In this document: one piece after another, positions 6,038 through 8,937 of the stretch | How positions within the stretch are numbered: position 1 is the first letter of the stretch | Layout of the letters: every line of letters starts with the position of its first letter | Made by a program: the position numbers and the translations under genes | The notes under the pieces: model-generated | Database searches by the model: none | What the model was told of the DNA's origin: nothing | Seen by the model: only the letters and a program-made list of their open reading frames with translations | Assembly: GCA_009785885.1 (NCBI GenBank) | Contig: WQUE01000305.1 | Coordinates: 1 to 8,937 of the forward strand | DNA length: 8,937 bases | Direction: 5' to 3' | DNA from: Actinomycetes bacterium | Lineage (GTDB): Bacteria; Actinomycetota; Actinomycetes; Propionibacteriales; Propionibacteriaceae

Positions 6038-6044
6038 AGACGAT

Positions 6045-7562
6045 ATGGCCGGACGTATTCACAGCGAGAAGTTCGCATCGAAAGTGACCGACGCCGAGAC
6101 GGTCGCCAAGATGGTCAAGAACGGCGACAAGATCGGCGTCTCGGGGTTCACCGGCGCCGGGTACCCCAAGGCCTTCCCAGTGGCCTTGGCAGCCGAGATC
6201 AAGGCCGCGCACGAGCGCGGCGAGGAGTTCATGGTGTCGTTGTTCACCGGCGCCTCGACGGCACCCGAGTTGGACGCCGAACTGGCCGGTGTGGACGGCG
6301 TCAAGTACCGCACCCCGTACCAGGGCGATCCCGTGATGCGGAACAAGATCAACGACGGGACGTCGTTCTACCAGGACATCCACCTGTCGCACCTGCACAA
6401 CCAGCTGGCGTACGGCTTCTTCGGCAAGCTGGACTGGGCGGTCGTCGAGGTCGCCGCGATCACCGCGGAGGGTGAGCTTGTGCCGTCCTCGTCGGTGGGC
6501 ATGAACCGCACCTACCTCGACCTGGCCGACAAGATCGTGCTGGAGGTGAACTCGTGGCAGACCGAGGACCTGTACGGCCTGCACGACATCTACTACGGCA
6601 TCGAGGAGCCCCCGGGCAAGCGCGGCCCCGTGCCGATCATGAACGCCGGCGACATCATCGGCCAGAAGACGATGAAGGTGGACTTCGACAAGGTCGTCGG
6701 CGTGATCGAGACCGATTCGGCCGACCGCAACAGCCCGTTCAAGCCGCTCGACGAGGACTCGATGGCCATCGCCGGCCACCTGATCGACTTCCTGAAGGGT
6801 GAGATCAAGGCCGGACGCATGCCGAAGAACCTGTTCCCGATGCAGTCGGGCGTCGGCAACATCGCGAACGCCGTGCTGGAGGGCCTGCTGGAGAGCGACT
6901 TCGAGCACCTGACGTGCTACACGGAGGTCATCCAGGACGGCATGATCTCCCTGCTCGATGCGGGCAAGGTCGACGTCGCCTCGGCGACATCGTTCTCGCT
7001 CAGCCCCGAGGCAGCCCACATGATCAACGAGAGCGCCGCCAAGTACCGCGGCCGGATGATCCTGCGTCCGCAGGACATCTCGAACAACCCCGAGGTCATC
7101 CGGCGCATGGGTGTGATCAGCTGCAACGGCATGATCGAGGCCGACATCTACGGCAACGTGAACTCGACGCACATCGCGGGCACGGCAATGCAGAACGGCA
7201 TCGGCGGGTCGGGCGACTTCACCCGCAACGCGTCGATCTCGTGCTTCGTGTCGCCGTCGCACGCGAAGCGCGGCGACATCTCCGCGATCGTCCCGATGGT
7301 GTCGCACCACGACCACACCGAGCACGACGTGTCGGTGATCATCACCGAGTGCGGCCTCGCCGACCTGCGCGGCCTGGCGCCGCGCCAGCGCTCGCGTCTG
7401 ATCATCAACAACTGCGCCCACCCGGACTACCGCCCGATCCTGCTCGACTACGTCGAGCGGGCCGAGAAGGAGGCCAAGGGCCTGCACACGCCGCACATCC
7501 TGTCCGAGGCGCTCAGCTTCCACCAGCGCTTCGTCGAGACGGGCAGCATGAAGAAGAAGTGA
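6045..7562 (+). CDS. Class I succinate/acetate (propionate)-type CoA-transferase
   Basis: A 505-residue cytoplasmic enzyme of the acetyl-CoA hydrolase/transferase family that moves CoA between acyl-CoA and a free acid through a glutamyl-CoA intermediate. The best-studied relative is AarC of Acetobacter aceti, and the key residues fall at identical numbers: catalytic E294 (CYTEVIQD, 291-298), N347 (RPQDISNN, 341-348), G388 (NGIGGSGDF, 384-392) and E435 (ITECGLADLRGLAP, 433-446). VPMVSHHDHTEHD (416-428) is also typical. In propionic-acid bacteria such enzymes link succinate to propionyl-CoA (closing the Wood-Werkman cycle) or to acetyl-CoA. I infer that role; acid preference cannot be read from sequence. 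The gene appears single, with a strong ribosome binding site and a strong hairpin just downstream. The C-terminus is basic (SMKKK). Family assignment is very confident. Confidence 0.95.
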   Translation: MAGRIHSEKFASKVTDAETVAKMVKNGDKIGVSGFTGAGYPKAFPVALAAEIKAAHERGEEFMVSLFTGASTAPELDAELAGVDGVKYRTPYQGDPVMRNKINDGTSFYQDIHLSHLHNQLAYGFFGKLDWAVVEVAAITAEGELVPSSSVGMNRTYLDLADKIVLEVNSWQTEDLYGLHDIYYGIEEPPGKRGPVPIMNAGDIIGQKTMKVDFDKVVGVIETDSADRNSPFKPLDEDSMAIAGHLIDFLKGEIKAGRMPKNLFPMQSGVGNIANAVLEGLLESDFEHLTCYTEVIQDGMISLLDAGKVDVASATSFSLSPEAAHMINESAAKYRGRMILRPQDISNNPEVIRRMGVISCNGMIEADIYGNVNSTHIAGTAMQNGIGGSGDFTRNASISCFVSPSHAKRGDISAIVPMVSHHDHTEHDVSVIITECGLADLRGLAPRQRSRLIINNCAHPDYRPILLDYVERAEKEAKGLHTPHILSEALSFHQRFVETGSMKKK

Positions 7563-7607
7563 CCGCGACCGTCGCGCGCTGATCCTGGTGCGCGGCTTTG
7601 AACCCAC

Positions 7608-7643
7608 ACGGGGGCCTGTCCGGGGAACCGGGCGGGCCCCCGT
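7608..7643 (+). terminator. 16-bp terminator hairpin after CoA-transferase gene
   Basis: ACGGGGGCC (7608-7616) pairs perfectly with GGCCCCCGT (7635-7643). Inside it TGT pairs with GCG through two G-U wobbles and one G-C, and CCGG pairs with CCGG, giving a 16-bp stem closed by a GGAA (GNRA-type) tetraloop. It starts 45 nt after the stop codon. Only two T residues (7643-7644) are at its 3' end and no T-run follows, which is the stem-only form often seen in actinobacteria. Confidence 0.75.
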
Positions 7644-7665
7644 TCACGTGCCGGGCCGGACGCGC

Positions 7666-7719
7666 GACGGGACACCCGTCACCACGGTCGATAGGATGGG
7701 ACGCACCGGCGGGACACCC
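7666..7719. repeat. Paired CGGGACACCC direct repeat (candidate operators)
   Basis: The 10-mer CGGGACACCC occurs at 7668-7677 and again at 7710-7719, 42 bp apart, which is close to four helical turns. Each copy is internally dyad-symmetric (GGG-ACA-CCC). The first extends to GACGGG-ACA-CCCGTC (7666-7680), a perfect 6-bp inverted repeat. Both copies are followed 2 nt later by CACC. They straddle the candidate -10 at 7692-7697. A looping repressor or activator is the inference; the regulator is unknown. Confidence 0.45.
7669..7697 (+). promoter_or_regulatory. Candidate promoter upstream of kdgK
   Basis: GGGACA (7669-7674) shares its last four bases with the TTGACA -35 consensus and is 17 nt from TAGGAT (7692-7697), a TANNNT -10. 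This is the only place in the window where both hexamers occur at ideal spacing. The predicted start is near 7704. The -35 lies inside the first copy of the CGGGACACCC repeat, suggesting that a bound protein could block RNA polymerase. Confidence 0.4.
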
Positions 7720-7735
7720 ACCACCCCGCCAAGGA

Positions 7736-7751
7736 AGCGCTGATCAACGCT
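7736..7751. promoter_or_regulatory. Imperfect 16-bp dyad around TGATCA
   Basis: AGCG-C-TGATCA-A-CGCT is symmetric at 14 of 16 positions. The size and even-centred symmetry resemble sites of LacI- or GntR-type sugar regulators, but no exact consensus is recognised. A second TGATCA occurs at 7880-7885, just upstream of kdgK, without the flanking symmetry. Confidence 0.3.
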
Positions 7752-7796
7752 GGGCCGAGCGAGGACGTGCCGGGCGGGATGGGCCGCTAGGACAGG

Positions 7797-7829
7797 TGTT
7801 GTGGTCGTAGTGGACCTACGACCACAACA
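7797..7829. repeat. Long perfect inverted repeat, 14-bp arms
   Basis: TGTTGTGGTCGTAG (7797-7810) and CTACGACCACAACA (7816-7829) are exact reverse complements separated by TGGAC. The site lies 86 bp before the kdgK start and is more AT-rich than its surroundings. It can be a double-stranded operator for a large or multimeric regulator, or an RNA hairpin acting as terminator or attenuator. No T-run follows, which favours an operator. I did not see the half-site near uxaC, uxaE or other genes in the window. Confidence 0.6.
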
Positions 7830-7915
7830 TATGGACAACGCGGACCGCCCGATCCGGTGCGCCGCAGCCGGGCCATGGTTGATCAGTGTTTCCCCGAAGG
7901 CTTGCGAGGACGCCG

Positions 7916-8937
7916 ATGTCACCGATCATCACCCTGAGGCCCGCCGAGGCCTGCGCCTACGACCTTGTCTGTCTGGGGGAGGTGATGTTGCGGCTCGACC
8001 CGCGGGAGCACCGCATCCGCACGGCCCGCAGCTTCGACGTGTGGGATTCCGGCGCCGAGTACAACGTCGCCAAGGCGATGCGGGGCACGTTCGGCCTGCG
8101 CGCCGCGATCGTCACCGCGTTCGCGGACAACGAGGTGGGACGGCTGCTGGAGAACATCATCGCGGCAAGCCAACTGGACCTCTCGTTCGTCCGCTGGGTC
8201 CCGTTCGACGGCATCGGGGCGCGTGCGCGCAACGGGCTGAACTTCACCGAACGCGGGTTCGGTGTGCGGGGCGGGGTCGGGTGTGCGGACCGGGCGAACA
8301 CGGCGATCAGCCAGCTGCGTCCGGACGACGTCGACCTGGACACGCTGTTCGTCCGACGGGGCACCCGGTGGTTCCACACGGGCGGCATCATGGCCGGTCT
8401 GTCGGAGCAGGCGGCACAGACCGCCGAGGCGTTCATGCGCGCGGCGAAGGCGTCGGGGGCGTGCGTGTCGTACGACCTGAACTACCGTCCGTCCCTGTGG
8501 AAGGCCCGCGGCGGCCTGGACGAGTGCCGCGAGGTCAACCGGCGCCTCGCCGGGCTGGCCGACGTGGTCTTCGGCAACGAGGAGGACTACTCGGCGTGCC
8601 TCGGGTATGAGACGAACGCCGACGCGTCGTACACCCACCTGGACGCGGGCGCGTACGAGGCCATGGTCACGCGTCTGACCAGCGATTTCGCGAACCTGCG
8701 CGTCGTCGCGGTGAGCCTGCGCCAGGTCCGCTCGGCGAGCCGCAACGACTGGGGCGGGCTTGCGTGGTGCGCCCGGGACGGGTTCGTTCGCTCGACGTGG
8801 CGGGAGGGGCTGGAGGTGTTCGACCGGATCGGCGGCGGCGACTCGTTCGCCTCCGGGATCATCTACGGCCTCATGGCGTTCGACGACCTGTCGCGGGCGG
8901 TCGAGTACGGGGCGGCGAACGGCGCCTGGGTGATGAC
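7916..8937 (+). CDS. kdgK: 2-keto-3-deoxygluconate kinase (PfkB family), 3' end missing
   Basis: The frame runs from ATG 7916 to the right edge, giving 340 residues; the missing part is probably small, as PfkB sugar kinases have about 310-390. Family blocks are LGEVMLRLDP (20-29), SGAEYNVAKAM (45-55), the substrate-binding segment ARNGLNFTERGFGVRG (104-119), YDLNYRPSLW (187-196) and FGNEEDYSACLG (219-230). The anion-hole/catalytic motif is DRIGGGDSFASG (303-314) with the base D309. The RNGLNFTERG and DLNYRP blocks match actinobacterial KdgK-like kinases, which make KDPG from 2-keto-3-deoxygluconate for cleavage by KDPG aldolase. This is the step after UxaC, UxaE, UxuB and UxuA, so the locus context supports it. 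The first motif reads SGAEYN where GGAEYN is usual. GAGGA at 7906-7910, 5 nt before the ATG, sets the start; an in-frame GTG at 7886 is less well placed. A related sugar-acid kinase remains possible. Confidence 0.85.
   Translation, partial: MSPIITLRPAEACAYDLVCLGEVMLRLDPREHRIRTARSFDVWDSGAEYNVAKAMRGTFGLRAAIVTAFADNEVGRLLENIIAASQLDLSFVRWVPFDGIGARARNGLNFTERGFGVRGGVGCADRANTAISQLRPDDVDLDTLFVRRGTRWFHTGGIMAGLSEQAAQTAEAFMRAAKASGACVSYDLNYRPSLWKARGGLDECREVNRRLAGLADVVFGNEEDYSACLGYETNADASYTHLDAGAYEAMVTRLTSDFANLRVVAVSLRQVRSASRNDWGGLAWCARDGFVRSTWREGLEVFDRIGGGDSFASGIIYGLMAFDDLSRAVEYGAANGAWVM

Larger units (their letters stand above)
7644..7915. other. Gene-free control region upstream of kdgK
   Basis: Between the terminator hairpin and kdgK I find no convincing gene. 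The region instead holds a candidate promoter (GGGACA, 17 nt, TAGGAT), two copies of CGGGACACCC, an imperfect dyad around TGATCA, and a long perfect inverted repeat; each is listed separately. A transcript starting near 7704 would have a leader of about 210 nt before kdgK, or could be a separate small RNA ending near the long dyad. Nothing matches an RNA family I recognise. Confidence 0.5.

Noticed and set aside
5991..6044. In-frame TTG extension of the CoA-transferase by 18 residues
   Set aside because: AAAGGAG lies 7 nt before the ATG at 6045, numbering from that ATG matches the known active-site positions exactly, and the extension is Pro/Trp/Arg-rich.
5883..7607. A 574-codon open frame on the minus strand opposite the CoA-transferase gene
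   Set aside because: It covers a gene with exact active-site matches to AarC-type enzymes, has a low-complexity His/Arg/Val-rich product, and has no family resemblance.
7767..7790. Seven-codon reading frame (GTG...TAG) just before the long dyad, as a possible leader peptide for attenuation
   Set aside because: The GAGGA sequence is only 1 nt from the GTG, too close for initiation, and the codons show no run of a regulatory amino acid.
1..8937. CRISPR arrays, tRNA/rRNA genes, insertion sequences, attachment sites or a new defence system
   Set aside because: No regularly spaced repeats, RNA-gene signatures, transposase or integrase-like proteins were found; the toxin-antitoxin pair is of a known type and stands alone.

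Overview
This window looks like chromosomal DNA of a high-GC actinobacterium, most probably of the Propionibacteriaceae. The reasons are strongly GC-biased third codon positions, actinobacterial-style genes (a DUF1015 protein, a VapBC-like pair, a KdgK-type kinase), several apparently leaderless starts, and a class I succinate/acetate-type CoA-transferase of the kind propionic-acid bacteria use in fermentation. The genus is an inference. No tRNA, rRNA, CRISPR array, insertion sequence or phage gene was seen.

Left part (1-3917). A partial uronate isomerase gene (uxaC, minus strand, running off the left edge) is divergent from a tagaturonate epimerase gene (uxaE). Downstream of uxaE, on the same strand and with gaps of 9 and 19 nt, come a type I 3-dehydroquinate dehydratase gene (aroD) and an RsmC/RlmG-like rRNA methyltransferase gene. 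Each of these two also has its own -10-like hexamer just before its start codon.

Middle part (3925-5763, all minus strand). A DUF1015-family gene is followed by a two-gene toxin-antitoxin module: a ribbon-helix-helix antitoxin, then a PIN-domain toxin coupled to it by an ATGA overlap. The antitoxin gene has a TATGAT -10 element. A contiguous 11-bp tandem repeat covers both that element and the GTG start.

Right part (6045-8937). A complete CoA-transferase gene with all key active-site residues ends in a 16-bp terminator-like hairpin. After a 353-bp gap rich in dyads and repeats comes the start of a 2-keto-3-deoxygluconate kinase gene (kdgK), cut by the right edge.

How the genes fit together: UxaC makes fructuronate or tagaturonate from glucuronate or galacturonate. 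UxaE would merge the two branches. KdgK phosphorylates 2-keto-3-deoxygluconate, the later common intermediate. The reductase and dehydratase steps (UxuB, UxuA) and the KDPG aldolase are not in the window. The CoA-transferase belongs to central fermentation. I found no wholly new system. The most unusual signals are regulatory: the kdgK upstream region, the tandem repeat at the antitoxin promoter, and a recurring TANNNT-6-nt-start arrangement at genes without a good Shine-Dalgarno sequence.
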